A stretch of DNA of 64,000 nt from Lachnospiraceae bacterium GAM79 (GTDB lineage Bacteria > Bacillota > Clostridia > Lachnospirales > Lachnospiraceae): positions 2,666,001-2,730,000 of the forward strand of contig AP018536.1 in the NCBI GenBank assembly GCA_003584705.1, written 5' to 3'. Of this stretch, positions 43,255 to 52,557 are shown piece after piece. The notes below the pieces were generated by a model. The model was given only the letters and a program-made list of their open reading frames with translations, did not search any database and was not told the origin of the DNA. The stretch's first letter is position 1; every line of letters starts with the position of its first letter. The position numbers were made by a program, and so were the translations under genes.

Positions 43255-44641
43255 ATCCCAGAATCCTCTTTGTATTTTCTTTTATTTTCTCCGACAGATC
43301 TGCGTATTTTATCAGTTCTTCCTCGGTAAATCCCACAAATCTCGCCTCATCATAATCCCGCTGTGCCAGTGCCAGTTCCTTCATGACCGCTTCCGCAGTG
43401 GGAAGGATTGTCACTGTGACCTTGGTTTTACGGTCTTTGCGCCTTGTCTCCGGCTTTTCCGCTTTTCCCTGTACTTCTCCGGCTGCCTTGCTTTTTCTGG
43501 AAGGCTTGGGTTCCTTCACTTCCTCTATTTTCAAGAATCCCTTCATGGTCAGGCGTTGCAAGCCGCTGGTCAGGTTCGTGCGGGAGATTCCGGCGAAATC
43601 CGCCAGTTCCCGTCTGCTGTCCCACTCGTGCTTTTCACACAGGCACAGAAGCAGCCGCACATCCGCTACCTTCAGATCTCCTTTTAATGCCACCGGCTCC
43701 AGATAATGTTCCAGAAGCTTCCGCTTACGGTAAGCATCCCCCGCCGGTCCCTCGGCCTGCAGGATCTCGGTATTGACAAAGACTCTCTCGTCTCCCAGCT
43801 TCTTGGATCCGGGCAGGATGGAAGGCGGCACGGTTCCGTCTCCTGCCGCATCAATGAAGAAACGATATACCTGCAAACGGTTCTTCTCGTAGTCCTCTTC
43901 TTCCAGCACATGCTTGTAGAAGTTATTGTAATACTCAAAGACATTCAACTTCATCTTTACCGTCTTGGAGATGCTGATTCCCTGACTGGCAAGGGAGCCT
44001 TTGCGCTTCACATAATAATAGATTGGGGCATGCAGGGCATAGAATACTTTCGCGTAACGGATATATTCCAGATTGAACAGAAAATCCTCACACCAGTTGA
44101 TATTCGTATCCATTCGCAGACTGTGCTCCTCCACCAGATCCCTGCGGTACAGTTTGTTCCACAACACACCATAGTAAAAGTCTGCCGGATTCTCCATCAT
44201 ATGTGCCGCGAACTCCTCCTGGGTGAGCACACCCTCCTCTTCAATGTCTCCCTTGGGGGACAGACGCTCTCCCACCACGCGGTAAAAGTCTGAAATGACC
44301 ATATCGCAGCCATACTCTTCCGCCGCCCGCACGAACAGTCTTGTGGCATCCGGCGTGATCCAGTCGTCGCTGTCTAAGAATTGCAGATATTTTCCCCGTG
44401 CACGATCCAATGCCAGATTTCTGCTGTCGGAGACTCCGGTATTTTCCTTCTGGATCACAATGACTCTTGTGTCCTTATTGCCGTATTCCTCGCAGATGTC
44501 ACCGGAGGAATCCGTACTGCCGTCGTTTACCAGAAACACTTCAAAGTCCGTGTATTCCTGATTCAAAATGCTGTCGACACAGCGTCGTAAATATTGCTCC
44601 GCATTGTATACCGGAACAATGATGCTTACCATGGGACGCAT
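43253..44641 (-). CDS. Family 2 glycosyltransferase fused to a MarR-like winged-helix domain
   Basis: 462-residue protein. Residues 1-230 are a GT-A family 2 transferase (VSIIVPVYNAEQYLRRCVDS, NDGSTDSSGDICEEYG, metal-binding FLDSDDWITPD). Residues ~290-462 read like MarR: LKVADVRLLLCLCEKHEWDSRRELADFAGISRTNLTSGLQRLTMKGFLKIEEV, then TVTILPTAEAVMKELA and GFTEEELIKYADLSEKIKENTKRIL. The wing carries a ~25-residue basic insert (KPSRKSKAAGEVQGKAEK...). ATG 44641 has AAAGGATG. No frameshift or internal start is obvious at the join. It follows the DUF362 gene by 19 nt. The sugar donor and DNA target are unknown. Confidence 0.85.
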   Translation of the reverse strand: MRPMVSIIVPVYNAEQYLRRCVDSILNQEYTDFEVFLVNDGSTDSSGDICEEYGNKDTRVIVIQKENTGVSDSRNLALDRARGKYLQFLDSDDWITPDATRLFVRAAEEYGCDMVISDFYRVVGERLSPKGDIEEEGVLTQEEFAAHMMENPADFYYGVLWNKLYRRDLVEEHSLRMDTNINWCEDFLFNLEYIRYAKVFYALHAPIYYYVKRKGSLASQGISISKTVKMKLNVFEYYNNFYKHVLEEEDYEKNRLQVYRFFIDAAGDGTVPPSILPGSKKLGDERVFVNTEILQAEGPAGDAYRKRKLLEHYLEPVALKGDLKVADVRLLLCLCEKHEWDSRRELADFAGISRTNLTSGLQRLTMKGFLKIEEVKEPKPSRKSKAAGEVQGKAEKPETRRKDRKTKVTVTILPTAEAVMKELALAQRDYDEARFVGFTEEELIKYADLSEKIKENTKRILG

Positions 44642-44660
44642 AAGCTCATCCTTTCTGAAA

Positions 44661-45791
44661 TTACTTCATAACAATAAGTTCGTACGCCCTGCTGCCGATA
44701 CCGATCTTCTCCGCATGCTCCAGACAGGTCTTGTACTCCGCATTTGGAGTGGTATTTTCAAAATGATCATGGTGATCACAAAAGCCCTCTTTTGCCATGG
44801 CATCCGTCAGCTGGCTGTTCGGCAGCGGTGTCTGCTTCAGGCAGGCATCCACACAGGCCTGATCCAGCGCCAGAGGATCGAAGGAGGCGAACATACCGAT
44901 ATTGGGCAGGATGGGTACATCATTCTCCCGGTGGCAGTCACAGTTCGGAGACACATCCACCACCAGAGAAATATGGAAATTGGGTCTGCCGTCCACGACC
45001 GCCTTCGCATACTCTGCCATACGGCAGTTGAAATCCTTTGTTGCCGCATCACAACCGCTATGGATTGCGTCGAAGTTACAGGCACCGATACAGCGTCCAC
45101 AGCCCAGGCATTTGTTATGATCAATATGCATCTTATGGGTAGTCTCGTCGTATACCAGTCCCTCATTGGCACATTCTCTCATGCATCGTTTGCAGCCACG
45201 GCACAAATTCTCATTGATCTCCGGTTTGCCCTGAGCGTGCTGTTCCATTTTACCGGCTCTGGATCCGCAGCCCATACCGATATTTTTGATAGCACCGCCG
45301 AAGCCCGCCGTTTCATGCCCCTTGAAATGATTCAGGGAAATAAACACATCCGCATCCATAATGGCCCGGCCGATCTTAGCATTTTTCACATATTCGCCGC
45401 CCTCTACCGGCACCTCGATGTCATCCGTTCCCTTCAGACCATCACCAATGATCACAGGACACCCAACCGTCAACGGTGTGAAACCATTCTCCCAGGCACA
45501 GTACATATGCTCGATGGCATTCTTACGGCTGCCGGGATACAGGGTATTACAGTCCGTCAGGAAAGGAATTCCTCCCAGTTCCTTCACCACATCTGCTACC
45601 GCCTTGGCATAATTGGGACGTAAATATCCCAGATTGCCAAGCTCGCCGAAGTGCATCTTTATGGCAACAAACTTGTGATCCATATCCATATCCTGAATCC
45701 CCGCCGCCGTCATCAGACGCTTTAACTTACTGGGAAGTCCCTCTCCCAGACGGGTTCTGAAGTCTGTAAAATATACTTTTGATTTTTCCAT
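44661..45791 (-). CDS. DUF362 ferredoxin-type 4Fe-4S protein
   Basis: 376 residues from ATG 45791 (GGAGGATAAATCT before it; an open frame extends 30 codons further without support). N-terminal DUF362 domain (KVYFTDFRTRLGEGLPSKLKRLM, FVAIKMHFGELGNLGYLRPNYAKAV). Two 4Fe-4S clusters follow at about residues 190-245 (CRGCKRCMRECANEG and CLGCGRCIGACNFDAI), then a second part of the DUF362 domain. Cytoplasmic electron carrier or oxidoreductase subunit of unknown partner. Own promoter; co-transcribed with the glycosyltransferase-MarR gene. Confidence 0.88.
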   Translation of the reverse strand: MEKSKVYFTDFRTRLGEGLPSKLKRLMTAAGIQDMDMDHKFVAIKMHFGELGNLGYLRPNYAKAVADVVKELGGIPFLTDCNTLYPGSRKNAIEHMYCAWENGFTPLTVGCPVIIGDGLKGTDDIEVPVEGGEYVKNAKIGRAIMDADVFISLNHFKGHETAGFGGAIKNIGMGCGSRAGKMEQHAQGKPEINENLCRGCKRCMRECANEGLVYDETTHKMHIDHNKCLGCGRCIGACNFDAIHSGCDAATKDFNCRMAEYAKAVVDGRPNFHISLVVDVSPNCDCHRENDVPILPNIGMFASFDPLALDQACVDACLKQTPLPNSQLTDAMAKEGFCDHHDHFENTTPNAEYKTCLEHAEKIGIGSRAYELIVMK

Positions 45792-45825
45792 AGATTTATC
45801 CTCCGTACCAAAAAAAGATATTACG

Positions 45826-45854
45826 ATTATAACACATTTTTTTGTTTTTGAGAA
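45826..45854 (-). promoter_or_regulatory. Predicted promoter of the DUF362/GT unit
   Basis: Minus strand: -35 TTCTCA, 17-nt spacer, perfect -10 TATAAT, about 35 nt before the ATG. It starts just downstream of the cobalamin-operon terminator. Confidence 0.65.
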
Positions 45855-45863
45855 TTTTTCTGC

Positions 45864-45906
45864 AAAAAAGGACGAACCCAACTCTCGCCAGCCGGTTTCG
45901 TCCTTT
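45864..45906 (-). terminator. Terminator of the cobalamin operon
   Basis: Minus strand: AAAGGACGAA...TTCGTCCTTT stem (with an additional CC/GG pair past a one-base bulge) followed by TTTTGC. It is about 120 nt downstream of the cbiA stop. Confidence 0.75.
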
Positions 45907-45948
45907 CAACGTATTTCATCCGAAATACTTCCCCATTTCTTTGTACAC

Positions 45949-45964
45949 CGTACATCGATGTACG
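45949..45964. repeat. 16-nt perfect palindrome downstream of cbiA
   Basis: CGTACATCGATGTACG is perfectly self-complementary. It lies between cbiA and the operon terminator. Could be a protein-binding site or part of the 3' UTR structure. Confidence 0.5.
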
Positions 45965-46022
45965 ATGCAAGTGTTTTTTTATTTTTCTTGCACAATTTTT
46001 GCAGATACCGCCAAATATCCTG

Positions 46023-47474
46023 CTATTTAAAACGATTTTTGTACTGCGCAGCCTTTTCCACAAATTGCTCTGCGAACTCGGGGCAGGAAGGATAATAGAG
46101 GTGGGGGAAACCATACCAGTGGTTCTCACCGACATGGATGCAGGGATAGTTTCTTCCGATGGTTGGTTTAGTTGCGATACAGTCCACGCCGTTATCTTCA
46201 CTGTCATAGTAATGAAATTCATGTGCCCGGATGCGGCTGCCCCGGGGCAGAAAATATTCACTGTTCTCTTCCAGTTCGATATATCCGAAGCGCACCAGGC
46301 TTCCGGTATCGAAGCATTTTTCAGGCAGCACTCCTGCCATAAGGAAGGAATGTCCTTCTCTGTCTGTCAGAGACGTATGCAGGTATAAAAAGCCTCCGCA
46401 CTCCGCTACGGTGGGGAGGCCACCTATGACTGCTGCCCGGATGGCCTTGCGCATGGCATTGTTCTCACTCAGCTGTCTGGCATATAATTCCGGATAACCG
46501 CCGCCCAACAGCATCCCATGGATATTTTCCGGCAACGCCTTGTCATGCAATGGAGAAAAATACACCAGTTCCGCTCCGGTCTGTTCCAGCAGGCGCAGAT
46601 TCTCTTCATAATAAAAGCAAAAGGCTTCATCCCGGGCTACAGCGATCCTCGGGCACTTTACCCTATCGTTTTCCACAGAATCCGGATCTTGCTCTTCTGC
46701 CGTTTCTTCACTGCGTTCCTTCTTTTTGGTTTGGGAGGTTCTCTCTATTCTCTCAGCTCCCAGCGGTTCCGCCTCTTCTGCAATCTTCAACAGCTTCGAA
46801 ATGTCTACGCTCTCCCTTAGTTTTGCCGCCGTGACCCGGATCTTTCCCTGCAGATCTTCCAGTTCTCCCGGCAGGCACAGGCCAAGATGTCTGCTGGCGA
46901 TCTGTAAGTCCTTATTTTCCGGGAAATATCCCAGCACTGCAATACCAAGTTCCTCTTCCGCCAGAGGCTTCAGAATCTCATAGTAAACTGCTGACATACG
47001 GTTGAAGATCACTCCCCGGATCAGATGTTCTTTATCATAAGCCAGAAATCCGGTGATCAGAGGAAGCACCGATTTTCCCATGCCTTTTGCATCTACCACC
47101 AGTATGATGGGGGTCTGCGTCACCTTTGCCAGATGATAGGAGGAGCCTTCCTCTCTTATTCCGCCCAGCCCGTCATAGAGTCCCATAACACCTTCCATGA
47201 CCACAAGCTCGTCTTCCCTGTGATCTCTCAGAAACAGGCTTCTCGTGCCGTCCTCTCCGGTGAAAAAAGTGTCCAGATTTCTGGCAGGAATCCCCAGCAC
47301 CTGTCTGTGGAACATGGGATCGATATAATCCGGGCCGCATTTACAGGAAGAGATATTCTCTCCGTTTTCCTTAAAAATCTGCAATAATCCACACGTGATC
47401 ATAGTCTTGCCGCTGCCGCTTTTCGGGGCGGCGATCATGATGCGTCGTATCTTTTTTTCCTGTGCTCCGATCAT
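46023..47474 (-). CDS. cbiA: Cobyrinic acid a,c-diamide synthase
   Basis: Amidates carboxylates a and c of cob(II)yrinate using glutamine and ATP. 483 residues from ATG 47474, which overlaps the upstream stop by 4 nt. The N-terminal dethiobiotin-synthetase-like P-loop (IMIAAPKSGSGKTMITCGLL) and C-terminal glutamine amidotransferase with catalytic Cys in VAECGGFLYL and the HEFHYYDSE segment are intact. A hydrophilic linker of about 25 residues (QTKKKERSEETAEEQDP) before the amidotransferase part is longer than usual. Last gene of the operon, followed by a palindrome and a terminator. Confidence 0.94.
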   Translation of the reverse strand: MIGAQEKKIRRIMIAAPKSGSGKTMITCGLLQIFKENGENISSCKCGPDYIDPMFHRQVLGIPARNLDTFFTGEDGTRSLFLRDHREDELVVMEGVMGLYDGLGGIREEGSSYHLAKVTQTPIILVVDAKGMGKSVLPLITGFLAYDKEHLIRGVIFNRMSAVYYEILKPLAEEELGIAVLGYFPENKDLQIASRHLGLCLPGELEDLQGKIRVTAAKLRESVDISKLLKIAEEAEPLGAERIERTSQTKKKERSEETAEEQDPDSVENDRVKCPRIAVARDEAFCFYYEENLRLLEQTGAELVYFSPLHDKALPENIHGMLLGGGYPELYARQLSENNAMRKAIRAAVIGGLPTVAECGGFLYLHTSLTDREGHSFLMAGVLPEKCFDTGSLVRFGYIELEENSEYFLPRGSRIRAHEFHYYDSEDNGVDCIATKPTIGRNYPCIHVGENHWYGFPHLYYPSCPEFAEQFVEKAAQYKNRFK

Positions 47475-49720
47475 CTCTGCACTTCTCCATTTTCCCTGTT
47501 TCCGTTTTCTTCTTCGGTCAGCAACGCTTTCTTCACTTTGTCCATAGAGCCTGTTTCTCCCTCCCTGAACGTAAATGAGCAGATCCACACCGGATTCTCC
47601 GCCTGCGGCAGATGATAGTTTCCCAGCTTCTTCACCCGGTTTACCTGCATCTGCAGGATTTCCTCGTCCTCCACAGGAAACGCTTCCAAAACTTCCTGAA
47701 ACTCCGCAATCGTCTCCATGCTGATGGCATTGATCACAATGCGCATATGAGGATTTTTCCGATACAAGGTCTGTAAAATATCCATTAATCTGCCTCCACT
47801 GCCACCGATAAAAGCATAGGTGGGCACAGGCAGTTCTTCCAGTCCCTCCGGTGCCAGTGCTTCGATGATCTCCATATTGTCCATATGGAAATGCTCTCGG
47901 TTCTTCCGAAGCAGTTCCACCGCCTCCGGTTTTCTCTCAATGGCATAGACATGCACCGTTTCCGAAAATCCGGCGATTTCCACCGCCACGGATCCGGTGC
48001 CGCTGCCGATATCATAGACTACGGCTCCATCTGTCAGGTGCAGCTTGCAAATACTGACTTCCCGGACTTCTTCCTTGGTCATAGGAGTTCTGCGAAGTTT
48101 TCCCTCCGTCCCGGAAGCATCCCGTAGGAAACAGGTGTCCGCTCTGCCGTGGGTCAGGGGTTCCGGCTGTGGATGTGGATTACGGATCAGGCAGGTATAC
48201 AGGCCTTCCTCCGTGACCTCTTCACACTGCTCCGGTGTCAGGATACGTATGTTTTCCTCCGGATAGGACAGCTGATATCCTGCGATCACTTCGCAGTCCC
48301 CCAGTCCTGCCTCTGTCAACGTCTGTCCGATCTTACGAATATCTTCACAACCCGAAGTCAGTAAAAATACCTTTTCATGGCTCTCCACCGTTGCCGCTAG
48401 TCGGTTCAGTTTCTTGCCGTGCATGCTTAAAATGGCGGCATCCTCATAGCTTTCTCCCACCCGGGCCGCCAGAGAAACCACCGATGAAATTCCCGGCAGG
48501 ATCCTCACACTGCCTCTCAGTTGTCCTGCTGCAATTGCTTCCTGTAATTCCGCATACAATTTTCTGCATCCGCTGTAGAATCCGGTATCTCCGGAAAACA
48601 GAACCGCTACCCGAAGTGTCTCCTGCTGTGCCAGTTCCTCGCTTTCCTGTAATTTTTCCAAATAGGGCAGGATCTGGGCAGCCATATAGTAGGGCTTTTT
48701 TTCTATTCTGGCAGAATAGTCTGCAATCATGCGCTCCGCCCCCAGCAGGATATCCGCAGTTTCGATTGTCTGCTGCACTTCTTTTGTCATGCAGTCTCTG
48801 CTGCCCATACCGATCCCGGCAAGGCAGATTTCCAGACTTCCCTGCTGCGAAATCTTACAATCACAGAGTTGTCCCAGTTTTCCACAGATTCCTGCAAACG
48901 AATACGAGTCTGTCCCCGGAATATTCCCGGCAGCATCCGATGTCTTCTGCGCAGGCTCAATCACATACACCGGGATTCCCAGTATTTTCGCTGCTTCCAG
49001 CTTTTCCTGATACCCTCCGGTGCGGCCGCTGTTTTTCGTGACCATATGGCGGATGTCGTACTGCCTTAGGATGGCAGCGTTCATCTCTGTGGAAAAAGGC
49101 CCCTGCAATGCCAGGATCTGCCGGCCTTTGATTCCCTGCTCCATGCACAGTTCCAGACTCTCTCTGCCCGGCAGAATCCGTACATACAGGCGGTCGTTTA
49201 ATCTGCCGGAAGCGCAATACACCGCCAGTTCCTTGCTTCCCGTAGTCAGCAGAATATTGCCCTCTGTATTCTCCAAAGCTTTCGCACAATCTGCATTGTT
49301 TTCAAAATATTGGACATTTGTAACAATGTCATCTGCTTCTGTAATCCCGTCGATTTTCCGTTCCAGACGCAGGTATATGGGAAAATGTGCATCTTTTTCC
49401 AAAGATTTCAGTGTATCCACAGCTCCCCGCAGATTCTCCGTAACGACCCTGGCGTAAGGGTGGGTGGCATCCACTACAATCTCATAGCCTTCGTCATGCA
49501 GAAACTTCTGCATCTGCTCCCGGTCCATTCTGCCGCAGTGAAGGTTTACAATGGGCTGCCCGGCTGTCTGCATCGCTTTTGTGCTTTCCGTCTGTTCCCG
49601 CATTACGATTTCACCGTATTCCGTTGCCACGCATACCGTATGTGCGATTCCGGCATCCGCCAGAATCTCCGACAATCTCCGTCCTTCTGTGGTTCCCGCA
49701 AATATTACAAGCTTTTTCAC
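47471..49720 (-). CDS. cbiJET: Fused precorrin-6A reductase / CbiE / CbiT
   Basis: 749-residue three-enzyme fusion. Residues 1-265: CbiJ/CobK reductase (VIFAGTTEGRRLSEILADAG, VDATHPYARVVTENL, KNSGRTGGYQEKLEAA). Residues ~297-500: CbiE methyltransferase (ICLAGIGMGSRDCMTKEV, LFSGDTGFYSGCRKL, ILPGISSVVSLAARVG). Residues ~545-725: CbiT SAM-methyltransferase/decarboxylase (MTKEEVREVSICKLHLTDG, VVYDIGSGTGSVAVEIAG). It therefore covers ring reduction plus C5/C15 methylation and C12 decarboxylation. CbiE-CbiT fusions (CobL) are common; adding CbiJ is rarer. It overlaps both neighbours by 4 nt. All three domains look complete. Confidence 0.93.
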   Translation of the reverse strand: MKKLVIFAGTTEGRRLSEILADAGIAHTVCVATEYGEIVMREQTESTKAMQTAGQPIVNLHCGRMDREQMQKFLHDEGYEIVVDATHPYARVVTENLRGAVDTLKSLEKDAHFPIYLRLERKIDGITEADDIVTNVQYFENNADCAKALENTEGNILLTTGSKELAVYCASGRLNDRLYVRILPGRESLELCMEQGIKGRQILALQGPFSTEMNAAILRQYDIRHMVTKNSGRTGGYQEKLEAAKILGIPVYVIEPAQKTSDAAGNIPGTDSYSFAGICGKLGQLCDCKISQQGSLEICLAGIGMGSRDCMTKEVQQTIETADILLGAERMIADYSARIEKKPYYMAAQILPYLEKLQESEELAQQETLRVAVLFSGDTGFYSGCRKLYAELQEAIAAGQLRGSVRILPGISSVVSLAARVGESYEDAAILSMHGKKLNRLAATVESHEKVFLLTSGCEDIRKIGQTLTEAGLGDCEVIAGYQLSYPEENIRILTPEQCEEVTEEGLYTCLIRNPHPQPEPLTHGRADTCFLRDASGTEGKLRRTPMTKEEVREVSICKLHLTDGAVVYDIGSGTGSVAVEIAGFSETVHVYAIERKPEAVELLRKNREHFHMDNMEIIEALAPEGLEELPVPTYAFIGGSGGRLMDILQTLYRKNPHMRIVINAISMETIAEFQEVLEAFPVEDEEILQMQVNRVKKLGNYHLPQAENPVWICSFTFREGETGSMDKVKKALLTEEENGNRENGEVQR

Positions 49721-50469
49721 TCTGCCTTTTCTCCCTTTTCTGCCTGGTAGCCTCTTCTGGTGATCAGCTTGTCCCCCAGGATCTCCGTCTCCGAATTGCC
49801 AATAAATACAGTGGTGAACATATTGACTTCCCGGTCCCTTAATTCCCGCAGCGTACAGGTCACCGCACGGGTGCCCTCTCTGCCGATATTTTCCACATAA
49901 CCGCAGGGACGCTCCCCTTCTATGGTTTTCAGTAAAATATCACAGGCTTTTTGCAGATAATCTTTTCGTCTGTGGCTGGAAGGATTGTAAATGGCCATGG
50001 CAAAATCTCCCATTGCTGCCGCCCGCAGTCTCTTCTCGATCTTCTCCCAGGGTGTCAGCAGATCACTCAGGCTGATGACACAGAAATCATGATTTAAGGG
50101 TGCTCCCAGTACCGCCGCACCGCTGCTGGCCGCCGTGATGCCGGGAATCACAAGCAGTTCCGTCTCCGGGTGCTTTGCCCCCAGCTCGTACATCAGGGAT
50201 GCCAGACCGTAGATGCCTGCATCGCCGCTACAGATCAGTGCCACCTGATTTCCTGCTTCCGCCTCCCGGAAGCATAGCTCACAGCGCTCCGTCTCCTGCC
50301 GCATGGAAGTGGTCAGCAGCTTTTTCCCTGCAAAACGTTCTCCCAATAATTTGACATATACGGTATAACCCACAATCACATCTGCCTGCTCCAGCGCAGC
50401 GATGGCTTCTCCGGTCATCATTTCTTCCCTGCCGGGACCCATTCCTATGATATAGATTCTGTTACTCAT
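49717..50469 (-). CDS. cbiH: Precorrin-3B C17-methyltransferase (ring contraction)
   Basis: SAM-dependent enzyme that methylates C17 and promotes ring contraction. 250 residues of the tetrapyrrole methylase fold: YIIGMGPGREEMMTGEAI, ALICSGDAGIYGLASLMYEL, PGITAASSGAAVLGAPLNHDF, and AIYNPSSHRRKDYLQ. Its length and motifs fit the single-domain CbiH/CobJ rather than a CbiH60 fusion. ATG 50469 follows GGAAAGAGG. The ~135-nt gap to cbiG holds no recognisable signal. Confidence 0.93.
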   Translation of the reverse strand: MSNRIYIIGMGPGREEMMTGEAIAALEQADVIVGYTVYVKLLGERFAGKKLLTTSMRQETERCELCFREAEAGNQVALICSGDAGIYGLASLMYELGAKHPETELLVIPGITAASSGAAVLGAPLNHDFCVISLSDLLTPWEKIEKRLRAAAMGDFAMAIYNPSSHRRKDYLQKACDILLKTIEGERPCGYVENIGREGTRAVTCTLRELRDREVNMFTTVFIGNSETEILGDKLITRRGYQAEKGEKAE

Positions 50470-50603
50470 CTGATTTTCCTCTTTCCATCATTTGCAAGCC
50501 CTCCGGATCCTCTCATACTTCCATCACTTGTAGGTATTGTCCCAGGGATGCCTAGCTACATGAAAAAATCTTTGTTTTTTCTGACTGTCCTTCCGATTGG
50601 TCT

Positions 50604-51764
50604 TTACGATTGCATCGATACTTTCCATGCTTTCTCGGCAATTGCCACGGTCATGCCATCCTGTGCCTGCTTAGCTCTGCAGATTCTTCCATCTGCCCCC
50701 GCCGCCTTCATGGCGGCACGTTCACACACATTGTCCACACCCACCTGTGACTTTACAAAATCGGAGCCATGAAATGTTCCGTACACCGTCTGTAATTTCT
50801 GTGCCGGATAGGTCTGAAACGGGATTCTGTACTTTTCGCTGAATTCCAGCAGACACCGTTCCTCTTTCTTTACATCAATGGAAGCCAGTGCTGCGACCTG
50901 TTCTATGGCAATGTCCTGTTCTTCCAGTATTTTTCTTAAAAAGGCTTCCAGCTTCACACTGTCCGTTCCTTTTTTACAACCCGCACCCAGAATATATTTC
51001 TTCGGCTTCAACAACAGTTCTGCTGCCTCTTTTCGAAATATTTCTTCCGTGTTGTCCGCTATTAGGACATCCACCTTTTCCACCGGAGGATATGCACACA
51101 GCCTGATCTCTGACGGAATAGTCTCGTCCACTGCCAGATGCCCTGTCTGTACGGACATGGTAATTTTCTCGCCTGCCAGTATTTTTGCCGACACTCGGGC
51201 AATCCCCTCCCGGTTGTGGATCCACAGATCATTTCTTTTGGCAAACAAATCCACCGCAAAGCTGCCATGCAGGTCTGTAGCTGTCGTGATCACAGGGACG
51301 GCTCCCAGTTCTCCGGCCAGACGGACCGCCAGTTCATTGGCTCCGCCCACATGCCCGGACAACAGCGGGATCACATACTGCCCCTGTTCATCCATGACCA
51401 GTACCGGGCTGTCATGCAGCTTGTCCGTGATCCAGGGGGCAATAGCCCGGACCGCAATACCGCAGGCACCGACGAACACCAGCGCATGATGGGCAGCCAT
51501 CTGCTCACCGGCCCAGACTGACACACTCTCCTGTACCGCTATTGTATTCCCGGTATTATCTGTCGGTACGTTAGTGTCTTTGTTCGGAATCACCCCGAAT
51601 GCCTGCGTTGTAACGTCCCCACTGTTTTCCGCTGTCTGCACTGTCTTTTTTCGGGAGCATTTGCTATATAGAATAATCGTCTCGTCTCCACCGCACATGC
51701 TCTTCAGAATCCGTTCCGCCATCTTCTGTCCTGTTTTCGTAAAGCTGATCACACTAATCTTCAC
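50604..51764 (-). CDS. cbiG: Cobalt-precorrin-5A hydrolase
   Basis: Opens the delta-lactone of cobalt-precorrin-5A, releasing acetaldehyde. 386 residues from GTG 51764, which follows GGGAGGAGC and overlaps cbiF by 11 nt; the open frame extends 39 codons upstream inside cbiF and is rejected. CbiG N-domain: VGACGIAVRAIAPWITDKLHDSPVLVMDEQG, LLSGHVGGANELA; C-domain: ILGAGCKKGTDSVKLEAFL. The inter-domain segment after SKCSRKKTVQ contains a threonine/asparagine-rich stretch unusual for the family. Confidence 0.93.
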   Translation of the reverse strand: MKISVISFTKTGQKMAERILKSMCGGDETIILYSKCSRKKTVQTAENSGDVTTQAFGVIPNKDTNVPTDNTGNTIAVQESVSVWAGEQMAAHHALVFVGACGIAVRAIAPWITDKLHDSPVLVMDEQGQYVIPLLSGHVGGANELAVRLAGELGAVPVITTATDLHGSFAVDLFAKRNDLWIHNREGIARVSAKILAGEKITMSVQTGHLAVDETIPSEIRLCAYPPVEKVDVLIADNTEEIFRKEAAELLLKPKKYILGAGCKKGTDSVKLEAFLRKILEEQDIAIEQVAALASIDVKKEERCLLEFSEKYRIPFQTYPAQKLQTVYGTFHGSDFVKSQVGVDNVCERAAMKAAGADGRICRAKQAQDGMTVAIAEKAWKVSMQS

Positions 51765-52557
51765 GCTGCTCCTCCCGGTTTTCCTCTGTCTGCCGGACAC
51801 TGCTTTTTGCCTGACGGAATTCTGTGGAAAAATCCGCCGCATACAGCCTCGACTTCTGATAATTTCCATGGGTGATAACATCCCCCACCAGTACCAGCGC
51901 TGTCTTAATGATGCCGTGTTCTTCCGCTACCTGTGCCAGTGTCTCCACCGTACAGATATAAGCCTCTTCCTCCGGCCAGGTTGCCTTGTAGATCAGGGCT
52001 GCTGGGGTGTTCTCCGCATAACCGCCCGCCATCAGTCTGCGGCTCAGTTCCCTCAGCATTCCCGTGCTTAAATAGATCGCCATGGAAGCCTGATGGGCTG
52101 CCAGACTTTCGATGCTCTCCTTCTGCGGCACTCCGGTCCGTCCTTCCATACGGGTGATGATCAGGGTCTGGGAGACACCGGGCAGGGTATATTCCAGATT
52201 TAACGATGCCGCTGCGCCGAAGCAGGCACTGACTCCCGGACAGCTCTCATAAGGGATATGTAATGCATCCAGTGCATCCATCTGCTCCCGCACCGCACCA
52301 TAGATGCTTGGTTCTCCGGTGTGCAGACGCACCAGCATCTTCCCCTGTTCCTGTGCCTCCTGCATAATCTGCAGCACTTCCTCCAGGGTCAGTTTTGCGC
52401 TGTTATGGATTTCACAGTCTGTTTTGGCATATTGTAACAGCTCCGGGTTCACCAGTGATCCCGCATAGATGATGACATCCGCCTGTTGCAGCATGTGCAT
52501 GCCCCGCACTGTGATCAGATCTGCTGCCCCGCTTCCTGCGCCAACAAAGTAAACCAT
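51754..52557 (-). CDS. cbiF: Cobalt-precorrin-4 C11-methyltransferase
   Basis: Methylates C11 using SAM. 267 residues, tetrapyrrole methylase fold: MVYFVGAGSGAADLITVRGMHMLQQADVIIYAGSLV, VRLHTGEPSIYGAVREQMD, CPGVSACFGAAASLNLEYTLPG and MAIYLSTGML are diagnostic. It overlaps the cbiD 3' end by 43 nt and cbiG by 11 nt, so translation of the three genes is probably coupled. Confidence 0.95.
   Translation of the reverse strand: MVYFVGAGSGAADLITVRGMHMLQQADVIIYAGSLVNPELLQYAKTDCEIHNSAKLTLEEVLQIMQEAQEQGKMLVRLHTGEPSIYGAVREQMDALDALHIPYESCPGVSACFGAAASLNLEYTLPGVSQTLIITRMEGRTGVPQKESIESLAAHQASMAIYLSTGMLRELSRRLMAGGYAENTPAALIYKATWPEEEAYICTVETLAQVAEEHGIIKTALVLVGDVITHGNYQKSRLYAADFSTEFRQAKSSVRQTEENREEQRED

Noticed and set aside
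45827-46261. 144-codon minus-strand frame over the cbiA 3' end
   Set aside because: It overlaps cbiA in another frame, crosses the terminator and the DUF362 promoter, and has no recognisable domain.
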